Shown piece after piece: positions 9,511 to 17,583 of a stretch of DNA of 64,000 bases. Below the pieces are notes generated by a model, which was not told where the DNA came from, did not search any database, and was given only the letters and a program-made list of their open reading frames with translations. A program made the position numbers and the translations under genes. This DNA is from Ryuthela nishihirai (taxonomy: Eukaryota; Arthropoda; Arachnida; Araneae; Heptathelidae), in NCBI GenBank assembly GCA_038380435.1, contig JAWZYU010000011.1:81196501-81260500 (forward strand), written 5' to 3'. Each line of letters begins with the position of its first letter. Positions within the stretch are counted from its first letter, which is position 1.

Positions 9511-10308
9511 ATGCATCGTGGCAGTGAACATACTTATCCCCTTGGGGGCGATATTTTCATCGTTCCCGCACTTTTTCGAGAGAAACTGCACGTACATCTC
9601 CGTCGCTATCAAAGGTTTTCGGACGGAGGGACACTTTATCCTACGAAAGAGGGGGTCACTCTAATGCTCCCAGAATGGCAAGAGCTGTTATCTGCATCGG
9701 ACAGAATCGACGTGGCAAATTCTACTGAAAGAGAAACGTGGTTTGTGACTCGCGATCTGCAAATATGTACCTATTGTGTCAGCGACGGAAGACGTTTCAT
9801 AGACGTCATCAAATCGACCAAAAAAGAATTCGCATGTGGCATAACTCTCACCCTAGCCCAATGGAACGAGGTCCACATCCGCCGTGACGACATTAAGAAA
9901 AGTCTGGACCACCACCGCAGATCTGATGCTAATTTCCACCTTCGTCAGGCCATTGCTGAACAGAGAGACCTTCTGCTCGCTTTTCTCCTGTCACCTCCTG
10001 CAGAGGGGGAAGGTCAGTTGATTCAGCTATTGACAGATATCATCGAACGCGATCTTGTGTACGCCTTACTACCCAACACGAGAGTCATAGAACCCGAGGA
10101 TAAAGAACACTGTCTTAATATGTACCTGTCCGATGCAGTGCATGCACTGGATATTGACTCTATTGCTAACGCGTTTGTGGATACTGCCTGGACCCAGGGC
10201 TTACTTTGCTATGTGGATGATGCTTTTCTTTCCTCTCTGACATATTGTGACGTGCTGAAGAGAGTGAAGGATAATCTGCATACTTCTGATAATTGGTTTT
10301 GTAAATAA
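9511..10308 (+). CDS. Protein with two PC4/SUB1-like ssDNA-binding domains, 265 aa
   Basis: Residues ~12-60 (HVHLRRYQRFSDGGTLYPTK then GVTLMLPEWQELL) and ~72-125 (RRFIDVIKSTKKEF then GITLTLAQWNEV) each show the PC4 pattern: beta strands, a basic loop, a glycine turn and a final L..W..L helix start. PC4/SUB1 is a single-strand DNA-binding transcription coactivator that works as a dimer. Here two copies in one chain could form a pseudo-dimer. Residues 135-265 are helical, acidic and unrecognised. An AATAAA at 10304-10309 overlaps the stop codon and probably ends the early transcript. The role in replication or transcription of the element is inferred. Confidence 0.7.
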   Translation: MHRGSEHTYPLGGDIFIVPALFREKLHVHLRRYQRFSDGGTLYPTKEGVTLMLPEWQELLSASDRIDVANSTERETWFVTRDLQICTYCVSDGRRFIDVIKSTKKEFACGITLTLAQWNEVHIRRDDIKKSLDHHRRSDANFHLRQAIAEQRDLLLAFLLSPPAEGEGQLIQLLTDIIERDLVYALLPNTRVIEPEDKEHCLNMYLSDAVHALDIDSIANAFVDTAWTQGLLCYVDDAFLSSLTYCDVLKRVKDNLHTSDNWFCK

Positions 10309-10356
10309 AAGTCTGATATTACCTAACAATCCCTGTGTTGTGTACTCATTTGAATC

Positions 10357-10704
10357 ATGAATCGCGCAAAGATAGCATCTGTTCTCTGCACGCTGATAGG
10401 TGTCGCTGTGATTTGCGGGGTTACGTTATCACCAGACTATTTAACTACACGTTGTGGCGATTCGCGACACTTAGGCGGGAATATCTGGCTGAGCGTGTGT
10501 AATCAAACGGTAGACATAAGATTATTTTTACACAAGCAGCCGACTGTGAAAGGGATTAACTTATCTTTTTCTCAGTGGAAGAAACTTGTTTCACTAGAAA
10601 GCTGGGTCCTTCAAAATGCTGTGGGCTCCGAGTTTCAGGTTTTGTCTGGTAGAAGCGAAAACAAAAGCGATTTACTACGACCATCCAGTCATTTACACAT
10701 CTAA
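10357..10704 (+). CDS. Membrane-anchored PC4-like protein, 115 aa
   Basis: The ATG at 10357 is followed by a hydrophobic segment (residues ~6-25, IASVLCTLIGVAVICGVTL) that can serve as a signal anchor. Residues ~35-80 then show a third PC4-like pattern (TVDIRLFLHKQP, GINLSFSQWKKLV). The combination of a membrane anchor and a PC4 fold is odd. The frame ends at 10704, but a +1 frame (10640-10800, ELCEEAADRTSLDVP) looks coding and may be its original C-terminus, so a frameshift is possible. The gene is oriented with the integrase just downstream. Confidence 0.55.
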   Translation: MNRAKIASVLCTLIGVAVICGVTLSPDYLTTRCGDSRHLGGNIWLSVCNQTVDIRLFLHKQPTVKGINLSFSQWKKLVSLESWVLQNAVGSEFQVLSGRSENKSDLLRPSSHLHI

Positions 10705-10803
10705 GGAGCTTTGTGAAGAGGCTGCAGACCGTACGTCTCTAGACGTCCCGGATTCACTCCCCATCGAGATTTGGATTAAAGAGCGAAAGCTATTGCTGGT
10801 CGA

Positions 10804-11830
10804 TGAACAACGTGTTGGAAAAAGTTTATTACGATCCCGAGAACCCTGGCAGCTTTGGAGGGGTGAATCGATTTCCCAGAGTACTGGAGTGGATCAAAAG
10901 ACAGCCAAAGAATGGTTAGCGGGTCAGGAGACATACACTCTACACAGACCGGCAGTGAGCAAGTTCAGAAGGAACAAGACGTATGTAGCGGGATTGGATC
11001 AACAGTGGCAGGCAGATTTAATGTTCGTGAAAAATATTGCACGATTTAACGACGGCTACAGATACATACTAGTTGTTATCGACATTTTGTCTCGTTATGC
11101 ATGGGCAGTGCCGGTGAAAAAGAAAACGGGAACTGCAGTGAAAGTTGCTTTCGAAAAGATTCTGGCTCAGGGGCGTGAACCCATGACTCTAAATACAGAT
11201 CAAGGAACAGAGTTCACAAACCGAGTGTTTCAAAAGTTCTTAAAAGAAAAAAATATCCACTTCTTTGTGTCTTATAGCGACAAGAAAGCTGCCCTTGTGG
11301 AGAGACTGAACCGAACACTAAGAGAAAAATTATGGCGTTATTTCACTAAACATAAAAACTTCCGATTCGTGCATGTCTTGAATCGCATATTGAAGGGGTA
11401 TAACGCCTCGAGACATCACGCTCATGGGTTTGCACCCAAGGACGTTAATCTCTTTAATGAGAGTATTGTTTGGCAGAGATTATATGGAGGTCCGAAGATG
11501 GGAGAGCCCACGCATTTTAAAGTGGGCGATCATGTGAGACTCAGTAGTCCGAAGCTACCGTTCAAGAAAGGCGCATCACAGCAGTGGACTCGTGAAATAT
11601 TTCTTGTGAAAAGAGTCGTACCACGATCCCCTCCTGTTTATGAAGTGGAAGATAGTGATGGTAAACAGATACACGGAACTTTCTACAGTCAGGAACTTCA
11701 GAGAATAAACCCGCCAGAACTCTATGCTGTGGAAAAAATCTTGGCTCGAGATCGGAAAAAAGGGGTGTTAGTCAAGTGGCAAGATTATCCTACTCCCAGT
11801 TGGGTTCCTAGAAAATGGCTTTCTACTTAA
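10804..11830 (+). pseudogene. INT: Polinton integrase with chromodomain, one frameshift
   Basis: This is a retrovirus-type DDE integrase that would insert element DNA with a 6-bp stagger. The likely start is ATG 10804, where one frame reads YYDPENPGSFGGVNR. Coding then shifts near 10880-10900 into the frame open to 11830 (TAKEWLAGQETYTLH). The catalytic triad is visible: D in WQADLMF (11015), D in NTDQGTEF (11198) and E in ALVERLNRT (11300). The C-terminus has an SH3-like segment (FKVGDHVRLS) and a chromodomain (VEKILARDRKKGVLVKWQDY). The final codons overlap the next gene by 16 bases. The frame also extends upstream to 10616, but that part is probably the tail of the preceding gene. Confidence 0.85.
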
Positions 11831-12915
11831 CCCTTCCTTCCACGGCCCGCAGCGATATTTACCCTCATAACACTCAAAGCGATTATTCCACGAGACTCGC
11901 CCAACCTGTCGAACTGAATGGAGAATGGGAAGTAGCACTAGCCGAGATTCACATCCCCACGAGTTGGTATAATATCGACGATTCGAACAATACCTTCTCC
12001 ACGCAATTCAGATGGTTTCCCACCATCCCTCAAAACGCCGTTAAGGTTGCTCTAAACCATCAGTTCGATGGAAAGAAGATGAAGAGGGAGCGGATTATAA
12101 AAAACATCCAGAGTCAAATTCCTAAAGGCATACAAGTGATAAAAAAAGATGATTTGTGGGTATTCCAAGTCGGGTCCATGGATTACGGTGCGGTGTTTAA
12201 AAAAGAGGCAATGAGCTTCAACAATTTCTTCAACATCGGAGACGTTGACGCGGAAATTCCGCACTATTCAAACTTCGTTTCCAAGGTGGAGGAAGACGAC
12301 GACGATTTCTTCACGCCCGATGTGGCAACATTTTATTTTTATCTAGTTCCACATCCCATCATATGGGAAGACGCGCATCACATCCCTCCTGGACGTTATG
12401 AAAATGTAGAAGATATTTTTACTGCAATGCTACAAGCTATACCCCGCGAGGATAGAATAAATTTCGCTTTCAAGAGACAGGCTAATAATCACTTAAAAAT
12501 TGCTTCACATGACAGACATTATCTGTCGTTTCCTTCTTCTTCCAAAGGTTTGGGAGAATTATTAGGTATCGATAAATTTGGATATCTGTATAGCAACGAC
12601 GTGTCCAAGTATGCCGTCGACATTAATGCAGGAATATCTGGTATTTATGTGTATACCGACCTAGTCGCTCCTCATTTACTAGGCGACATGTATGCAGAGC
12701 TGTTACGAGTGATTAACCCCTCTACGAGAACGATGAATAACGAGGCCATAGTGAAAATTTTTACAAGTCCTGATTATTATCCTCTCGCTCGCAACGTGTT
12801 CGAGAGTGTCAGAATATTTCTTCGCACTGACAGTGGTGAACCATTGTCTTTTAAGTACGGAAAAGTCTTAGTCAAGCTACACTTTCGACATGCGAGTCAA
12901 GTTCACAGAACCTAG
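11815..12915 (+). CDS. Penton-like minor capsid protein, 366 aa
   Basis: The ATG at 11815 lies inside the last codons of the integrase gene. The N-terminus (LTLPSTARSDIYPHNT, ELNGEWEVALAEI) and the C-terminus (NVFESVRIFLRTDSGEP, YGKVLVKLHF) are the conserved ends of the single-jelly-roll minor capsid or penton family of Polintons and adintoviruses. It would form the fivefold vertices of an icosahedral particle. The frame is complete. The acidic stretch EEDDDDFF near residue 158 is typical of an exposed loop. The stop overlaps the next gene by 26 bases. Confidence 0.8.
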   Translation: MAFYLTLPSTARSDIYPHNTQSDYSTRLAQPVELNGEWEVALAEIHIPTSWYNIDDSNNTFSTQFRWFPTIPQNAVKVALNHQFDGKKMKRERIIKNIQSQIPKGIQVIKKDDLWVFQVGSMDYGAVFKKEAMSFNNFFNIGDVDAEIPHYSNFVSKVEEDDDDFFTPDVATFYFYLVPHPIIWEDAHHIPPGRYENVEDIFTAMLQAIPREDRINFAFKRQANNHLKIASHDRHYLSFPSSSKGLGELLGIDKFGYLYSNDVSKYAVDINAGISGIYVYTDLVAPHLLGDMYAELLRVINPSTRTMNNEAIVKIFTSPDYYPLARNVFESVRIFLRTDSGEPLSFKYGKVLVKLHFRHASQVHRT

Positions 12916-13250
12916 CCCCGCAAGCTACCTGAACTATTATAAGGCTCAGACGGGATCGGGGGTGTTTAGAGGACCCAGATATCAAAGAGGTGGTGGTCTC
13001 GGATCATTATTTAGAAGTATCGGACGCTTCGTGTCCCCAATTTTAAAGCCCATGATGTTTTCGCTAGGAAGACAAGCTGCCAGATCAGGAATGAAATTCG
13101 CTTCGGAAGTCGCATCAGGGTGCGGCTAACTTGTTGGAAGAGGCAGGTCAAAATCTACGGGGGAGAGGTATAAAACGTAAGAAGCCCAAGCGAATCGTCA
13201 GATTGTCGAAGAGACGGTGCAAGGTGAGGGACGTTTTTGAAAATGAGTGA
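12890..13250 (+). pseudogene. Small Gly-rich/basic virion core-like protein, frameshifted
   Basis: The ATG at 12890 gives a Gly/Arg-rich start (GVFRGPRYQRGGGLGSLF) and an amphipathic helix (RSIGRFVSPILKPMMFSL). That frame stops at 13129. A second frame continues the expected ending (NLLEEAGQNLRGRGIKRKK, then a basic IVRLSKRR) and stops at 13248-13250. One indel near 13115-13125 separates them. Its place between penton-like and major capsid genes, and its amphipathic, basic composition, fit the membrane-active or core protein of adintoviruses and adenoviruses. That match is by analogy. Confidence 0.65.
13169..13175 (+). promoter_or_regulatory. TATA box upstream of the major capsid gene
   Basis: GAGGTATAAAACGT lies within the end of the core-like gene, 68 bases before the capsid ATG. 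The same TATAAAA core precedes the genes at 8100 and 16522, which suggests separate promoters inside the compact late block. Confidence 0.4.
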
Positions 13251-14550
13251 AAGGATCCATGGGTTGTCGGGCGATTGTGCTCTGTCAGAACTCGATCTAT
13301 TTGCTGTACCCCCCACCAACTCACAGACTGAAAGAGCAACTTACGTAGCCTACCAACCTCTCGCTTCATTAGAAGGGTATGCCCCATTGGAATTTAATGT
13401 TATCGGTGGAGATGAGTATGTCGATTTATCTAGATGTCATTTACGAATCAGGGCAAGGATAACAGATGCTACAGGGAACGATATAGGGGATGCTGCACTT
13501 GTTGCCATTGCAAACAATTTTTTGCACACTTTATTTAGCCAAGTCGATGTGTATTTGAACGAGCAATTAGTGAGCGGTAGTCACAGCCTTTATCCCTACA
13601 GAAGCTACCTTGAAACCTTGCTAAACTATGGTTCCGTTCCTACAAAAAGTCAATTAACTTGTGGTCTGTGGCATCCTGATGCCGCGGGAAAAATGGAAGA
13701 GTGTGGAGACGCTAATCTTGGTTGGAAGACGAGGAAAAATCTTGCTGGCTCCCGATGCATTGAATTAATCAGCTGGATTCATGCTGATTTATTTCTTCAA
13801 GACAGATATCTACTGAATCACGTCGATCTTCGATTACGATTGACCAGGTCAAAACCCGAATTCTGTCTCATGACCAGCGAGGCAGATCCTGCTTACAAAA
13901 TTAAATTTGAAGAAGCCGCATTTTATGTCAGGAAAGTCAAAATTAGCAGTTCGACTTTGTTGGCCCACGCACAGATGCTGAATACAGTCTCTGCTAAGTA
14001 TCCTATGCGTCGAGTAGAGGTCAGATCCTTCACCCTGAGTCCCGGAATTACTTCTAGCACGAGGGATAATTTATTCAGCTCCCAGATGCCTCGAAGATGT
14101 ATCGTAGGAATTGTAGACTCTGCAGCCATGAATGGTGATTATTCTAGGAATCCTTACAATTTCAAACATTATAATCTGAATTACATGGCTTTGCATGCCG
14201 ACACCGAACAGTTCCCGTCCCAACCTCTGACTCCTGATTTCCCAAATAATCAGTATATACGAGCATATCAGTCGCTACTGGAATCACTAGACGTGTGGAA
14301 AGATAACAAAGGTGTCCAGTTTGGACGCGCAGCCTACCCAAAAGGCTACACTCTGTTCGGCTTTGAATTGGGTTCTGATGGGAAACAGTGTTCTAATTAC
14401 TTCAATCTAGTGAAAGCTGCAAACTGTCGATTAGAAATAAAATTCGGAACTCCTCTGGTAGAAGCCGTGAGTGTGATTTTGTATGCAGAATTCGAAAATC
14501 TGCTTGAAATAGGTCAGCATCAGAAAATTCTATTTGATTTCTCTGCTTGA
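13243..14550 (+). CDS. MCP: Major capsid protein, double jelly-roll (hexon-like), 435 aa
   Basis: The start is ATG 13243 (MSERIHGLSG), which overlaps the stop of the core-like gene; an upstream TTG at 13237 is not needed. The protein belongs to the family often annotated as F54H12.2-like, which was identified as the Polinton major capsid protein. Visible family features include YVDLSRCHLRIRARI and HTLFSQVDVYLNEQL near the N-terminus, ELISWIHADLFLQD and LNHVDLRLRLTRSK in the middle, and YTLFGFELGSD near the C-terminus. It would form pseudo-hexameric capsomers. The frame is complete and uninterrupted, and the stop shares a base with the protease ATG. Confidence 0.88.
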   Translation: MSERIHGLSGDCALSELDLFAVPPTNSQTERATYVAYQPLASLEGYAPLEFNVIGGDEYVDLSRCHLRIRARITDATGNDIGDAALVAIANNFLHTLFSQVDVYLNEQLVSGSHSLYPYRSYLETLLNYGSVPTKSQLTCGLWHPDAAGKMEECGDANLGWKTRKNLAGSRCIELISWIHADLFLQDRYLLNHVDLRLRLTRSKPEFCLMTSEADPAYKIKFEEAAFYVRKVKISSSTLLAHAQMLNTVSAKYPMRRVEVRSFTLSPGITSSTRDNLFSSQMPRRCIVGIVDSAAMNGDYSRNPYNFKHYNLNYMALHADTEQFPSQPLTPDFPNNQYIRAYQSLLESLDVWKDNKGVQFGRAAYPKGYTLFGFELGSDGKQCSNYFNLVKAANCRLEIKFGTPLVEAVSVILYAEFENLLEIGQHQKILFDFSA

Positions 14551-14993
14551 TGGATACTCTTCAACTGACACACGTTCTTCAGAATGACCCCTTTACTAGC
14601 CCTCTGTTTTTGGGTGTATTCGCAAAAGATCAACTCCCGAAAATCACGAGAAAGCCTTGTCTTTTCATCTTTAATACCGCCGTAGCAACTTCGAGAGGCG
14701 AACACTGGATAGCTGTCTACGTGAACAAGCGAACGGTAGAACATTTCGACCCGTTAGGATTCGAACCCGAAAACGAAGATTATTACAGAGCAATCGGAAT
14801 GAGGCGCATATTATATCCAACATTACCGCTTCAGTCACCAGTTTCCGACACTTGTGGGATTCACTGTCTTTATTTCCTCTTCCTACGTACGCGTGGAGTG
14901 TCCTTGAAACGATTCCTGAAGGAACGTTATTCTTGCAACCTAGGATTTAACGAACTCTTGATCACACTATTTAACGGGTTGCTCAACTATTAA
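14550..14993 (+). CDS. PRO: Adenain-type cysteine protease, 147 aa
   Basis: The ATG at 14550 overlaps the capsid stop (TGATG). The catalytic residues of the adenovirus protease / Ulp1-like family are visible: His52 in RGEHWIAVYV, Asp67 in HFDPLGF and Cys102 in DTCGIHCLYFLF. The protein would process capsid or core precursors during particle maturation. Length is slightly shorter than adenovirus protease (about 200 aa) but normal for Polintons. The gene is intact, 16 bases ahead of the ATPase. Confidence 0.92.
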   Translation: MDTLQLTHVLQNDPFTSPLFLGVFAKDQLPKITRKPCLFIFNTAVATSRGEHWIAVYVNKRTVEHFDPLGFEPENEDYYRAIGMRRILYPTLPLQSPVSDTCGIHCLYFLFLRTRGVSLKRFLKERYSCNLGFNELLITLFNGLLNY

Positions 14994-15009
14994 TATACCT
15001 TTTCCGGTC

Positions 15010-15627
15010 ATGCAATCGCCATGTACAATCCTCGTCTCTGGTCCGAGTCGATGTGGGAAAACTACTTTCGTTTTGAATCTCATCCGTCATGCAGATAAAG
15101 TGTTCTCTCCCAAACCAGACAGAATCATCTACTGTTATTCGATGTGGCAGCCGGCGTTTGAAGCTTTCAAAAAGGAAGTAGAATTCGTGGACGGCTTCCC
15201 TGAACTTCAATTAAGTGCAAAACAACACTCTCTACTAGTGCTGGATGATATGTTTGTTCAAACCGCAGACGATACGAGAGTCTCTGACCTTTTCACGAAA
15301 GGTTCACATCACTTGAATGTGACAGTTGTTCTCATCACGCAAAATTTATTCTTCCAAGGTAAATGTGCGAGAAATATCAGTCTCAATTCAAGCTACCTCG
15401 TCTTATTCAAAAGTCCAAGAGATATTTCTCAAATTAGTTATTTAGCAAGACAAATGTTTCCAGGAGAAACAAGAATCCTATTGGATGCATTTAAGCTTGC
15501 CACACAGAGACCCCACGGCTATTTACTCCTAGATTTCACCGTGGAAACACCAGATAATCAAAGGCTCAGAAGCAGGGTACTCCCTAACGAGTCCCCGGAA
15601 ATAATATTTATAAGGAATGCGGATTAA
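15010..15627 (+). CDS. ATP: DNA-packaging ATPase, FtsK/HerA (A32-like), 205 aa
   Basis: Residues 9-18 form the Walker A loop (VSGPSRCGKT). Residues 75-80 form Walker B (LLVLDD), followed by a sensor-like region (TVVLITQNLFFQGK). This is the compact packaging ATPase shared by Polintons, virophages and large DNA viruses; it would drive genome translocation into the capsid. The likely start is ATG 15010, with a TATA-like AATATACC just before it. The end overlaps the next gene by 11 bases. No lesion is seen. Confidence 0.92.
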   Translation: MQSPCTILVSGPSRCGKTTFVLNLIRHADKVFSPKPDRIIYCYSMWQPAFEAFKKEVEFVDGFPELQLSAKQHSLLVLDDMFVQTADDTRVSDLFTKGSHHLNVTVVLITQNLFFQGKCARNISLNSSYLVLFKSPRDISQISYLARQMFPGETRILLDAFKLATQRPHGYLLLDFTVETPDNQRLRSRVLPNESPEIIFIRNAD

Positions 15628-15937
15628 AAAGCAAGGATCATTTCTACGTTACCTGTTAAATGCCCCACCTAAAAAACGTTCAACATTATTGAAAAACGCA
15701 AGTGACGGCGAAATACTCGCTTTGTGTGAGATTTGTTTTAATTTAGTGAGGGATCTTCCAGTGTCGTCAAACGTTCTGAGAAAATTGTCAAAACACAAGT
15801 GTATTATACGGAAATTAGCTTCAAAGAATATTAGCGTGAAATCTAAACGTGCCTACTTACGCCAGAAAGGTTCCAGCTTCCACCTCCCTCTTTTGTCATC
15901 CGTGATTCCTCTGATTACTAATTTATTCAAACAATGA
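15617..15937 (+). CDS. Small conserved Polinton protein, 106 aa, function unknown
   Basis: The ATG at 15617 lies inside the last codons of the ATPase gene. The protein is basic and helical (NAPPKKRSTLLKNASDGEIL, VLRKLSKHKCIIRKLASK) and ends in a hydrophobic segment (HLPLLSSVIPLITNLF) that could insert in or lie on a membrane. From memory, small proteins of this kind recur after the ATPase in invertebrate Polintons. A minor virion or core role is plausible, but no fold is known to me. Confidence 0.65.
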   Translation: MRIKKQGSFLRYLLNAPPKKRSTLLKNASDGEILALCEICFNLVRDLPVSSNVLRKLSKHKCIIRKLASKNISVKSKRAYLRQKGSSFHLPLLSSVIPLITNLFKQ

Positions 15938-16374
15938 ATCTTACGGTTAAAGCTGTCGAGAAACGTCACCTGAAAGACAAGGTTAGTGATCTCGATGTCG
16001 ACATGCAACGCGTTCTGAAATCCTCCGGAAATTCGGACGAGAAAGCACGGGCTTATCTTACAATTCAAAGAAAATATCTGCAATATTCAAGGAAGGCTGA
16101 AGTGCCAGACGAAATTATATTAACTCCTGGACTCTCAGAAAAAGATATCGTTGATATGACCCCCCGGCACTTTAAAAATAAAGTTCGAGAAAAAGTTAAA
16201 ACTTTACCGGATATTGTACGTTGGGATTCGAGAGGAAGACGTTTAAATTATGGAAGACCTATACCAGATTCCCACATGACGGATCTACTCGTTGAAACTG
16301 TGAGAAAACGTGGAAAACAGCAAGTTCCAGGACAAAAAGAATTTCAACAACAAATGAATTGGGAAATTTTTTAA
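15934..16374 (+). CDS. Conserved Polinton protein, 146 aa, function unknown
   Basis: The start overlaps the stop of the previous gene (ATGA). The protein is highly charged: a helical N-terminus (KAVEKRHLKDKVSDLDVDMQ), a segment ending PGLSEKDIVDMTPRHFKNKV, then WDSRGRRLNYGRPIPDSHMT, and a basic C-terminus. Its place at the end of the capsid block suggests a late or virion-associated protein. I do not recognise a fold. The gene is intact. Confidence 0.65.
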   Translation: MNLTVKAVEKRHLKDKVSDLDVDMQRVLKSSGNSDEKARAYLTIQRKYLQYSRKAEVPDEIILTPGLSEKDIVDMTPRHFKNKVREKVKTLPDIVRWDSRGRRLNYGRPIPDSHMTDLLVETVRKRGKQQVPGQKEFQQQMNWEIF

Positions 16375-16380
16375 TGTGAA

Positions 16381-16386
16381 AATAAA
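16381..16386 (+). terminator. Poly(A) signal of the capsid gene block
   Basis: AATAAA lies seven bases after the stop of the last overlapping gene and is followed by TTTTTATT and a T-rich stretch. This fits a common 3' end for late transcripts. Confidence 0.6.
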
Positions 16387-16483
16387 GAATTTTTATTCCC
16401 TACTCTCGCGTCTTTTTTTTTTCTCCAATCGCAGGACACCCCCAAAATCAGGTCACTCACCCTCATAGGACGCTGACCCCGAG

Positions 16484-16490
16484 TATAAAA
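16484..16490 (+). promoter_or_regulatory. TATA box of the Cys-rich Polinton gene
   Basis: CGAGTATAAAACCC lies 38 bases before ATG 16522, with an initiator-like CACTCTGAGA near 16507-16516. This is the same spacing and core as the early promoter at 8063. Confidence 0.6.
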
Positions 16491-16521
16491 CCCTCGCTCG
16501 GAGACGCACTCTGAGAACATC

Positions 16522-17031
16522 ATGCAGTATACGGTGAAACCCGGAAGCTTCTCGTTTTCCACAGCCCCCGACTGCATCCCAAGAGTCCTCCGCAGGTTCT
16601 GCGACTGTACGTGTCATTTGGAGCCTCGACCCCGCTCCCCTACCGGCGAGAGGACGGGGGTGCGGCAACCTTCACTTCACGCTGACACAGCAGTCGATGT
16701 AACTTTCAATAGCGAGACGCACCAAGCACTTATTACGTTTCAGGAGGACGCGTGGGCTACTCTTTGTGGGATTGCACATTGTCTGTGCTCTTGCCATAGA
16801 GTTTTGCGCCCTCCGTCGCCAAGACAACCGCTTGTCAAGATAACCGGTGTCGTGAGAAGGCCATCTTCTGAATGGCAGCAGGAGGGTATGTTCTCTTTAA
16901 TTCATAACTGCTCAAACCATTTTAAAAAAGCGTTTATTCACATGATCGCTAGTACAGGTGATTTCACACATAGTATTAATTTCACATGTAGTATTAATTT
17001 CAATCATAAATACCTTAATTTCATCTTATAA
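16522..17031 (+). CDS. Cys-rich Polinton accessory protein, unknown
   Basis: The ATG at 16522 follows a well-spaced TATA box. The protein has two similar Cys/His clusters, CDCTCHLEPRPRSP near residues 27-40 and CLCSCHRVLRPPSPR near 87-101, each ahead of a Pro/Arg-rich segment. This suggests an internal duplication and metal binding. The frame runs to 17031, but the last ~45 residues read into the AT-rich repeat, so the original stop may have been lost. It is not part of the known Polinton core and may be a host-interaction gene. Confidence 0.5.
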   Translation: MQYTVKPGSFSFSTAPDCIPRVLRRFCDCTCHLEPRPRSPTGERTGVRQPSLHADTAVDVTFNSETHQALITFQEDAWATLCGIAHCLCSCHRVLRPPSPRQPLVKITGVVRRPSSEWQQEGMFSLIHNCSNHFKKAFIHMIASTGDFTHSINFTCSINFNHKYLNFIL

Positions 17032-17522
17032 TTTCAACTCATGAATACCTTAATTTCATCTTATAATTTCAACTTATGAATACCTTAATTTCAACTCATA
17101 AATACCTTAATTTCACATGTAGCATTAACTTATTTACATAGCTGTTAATTTCAACTTATAGCTGTTAATTTCAACTTATTTACATAGCTGTTAATTACAA
17201 CTTATAATTTCACATGTAGTATCAACTTATTTACATAGCTGTTAATTTCAACTTATTTACATGAATACCTTATTTACATAAATACCTTAATTTCAACTTA
17301 TAATTTCACATGTAGTATTAATTTCAACTCATAAATACCTTAATTTCATCTTATAACTGTTAATTTTAACTCATAAATACCTTAATTTCACATGTAGTAT
17401 TAATTTCACATGTAGTATTAATTTCATCTTATAACTGTTAATTTCAACATATAACTGTTAATTTCAACTCATAAATACCTTAATTTCATCTTATAATTTC
17501 ACATGTAGTATTAATTTGAACT
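16965..17522. repeat. AT-rich minisatellite between convergent Polinton gene blocks
   Basis: Short phrases recur in scrambled order: AATTTCAACTTATTTACATA, AAATACCTTAATTTCATCTTA, TAACTGTTAATTTC and CACATGTAGTATTAATTTC. The array lies between the 3' end of the rightward genes and the 3' end of PolB. It contains no gene. Confidence 0.85.
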
Positions 17523-17583
17523 TACGTTAAACCCAAACGGGTATGTGAGACTTTGACCCCGTTCAAAAATTCTCTTATCAAAA

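Noticed and set aside
10616..10803. N-terminal extension of the integrase to 10616
   Set aside because: A typical integrase start (YYDPENPG...) begins at ATG 10804 in another frame; the upstream part more likely belongs to the preceding PC4-like gene.
13237..13242. TTG start for the major capsid gene
   Set aside because: An ATG two codons later (13243) suits a eukaryotic gene and overlaps the upstream stop naturally.
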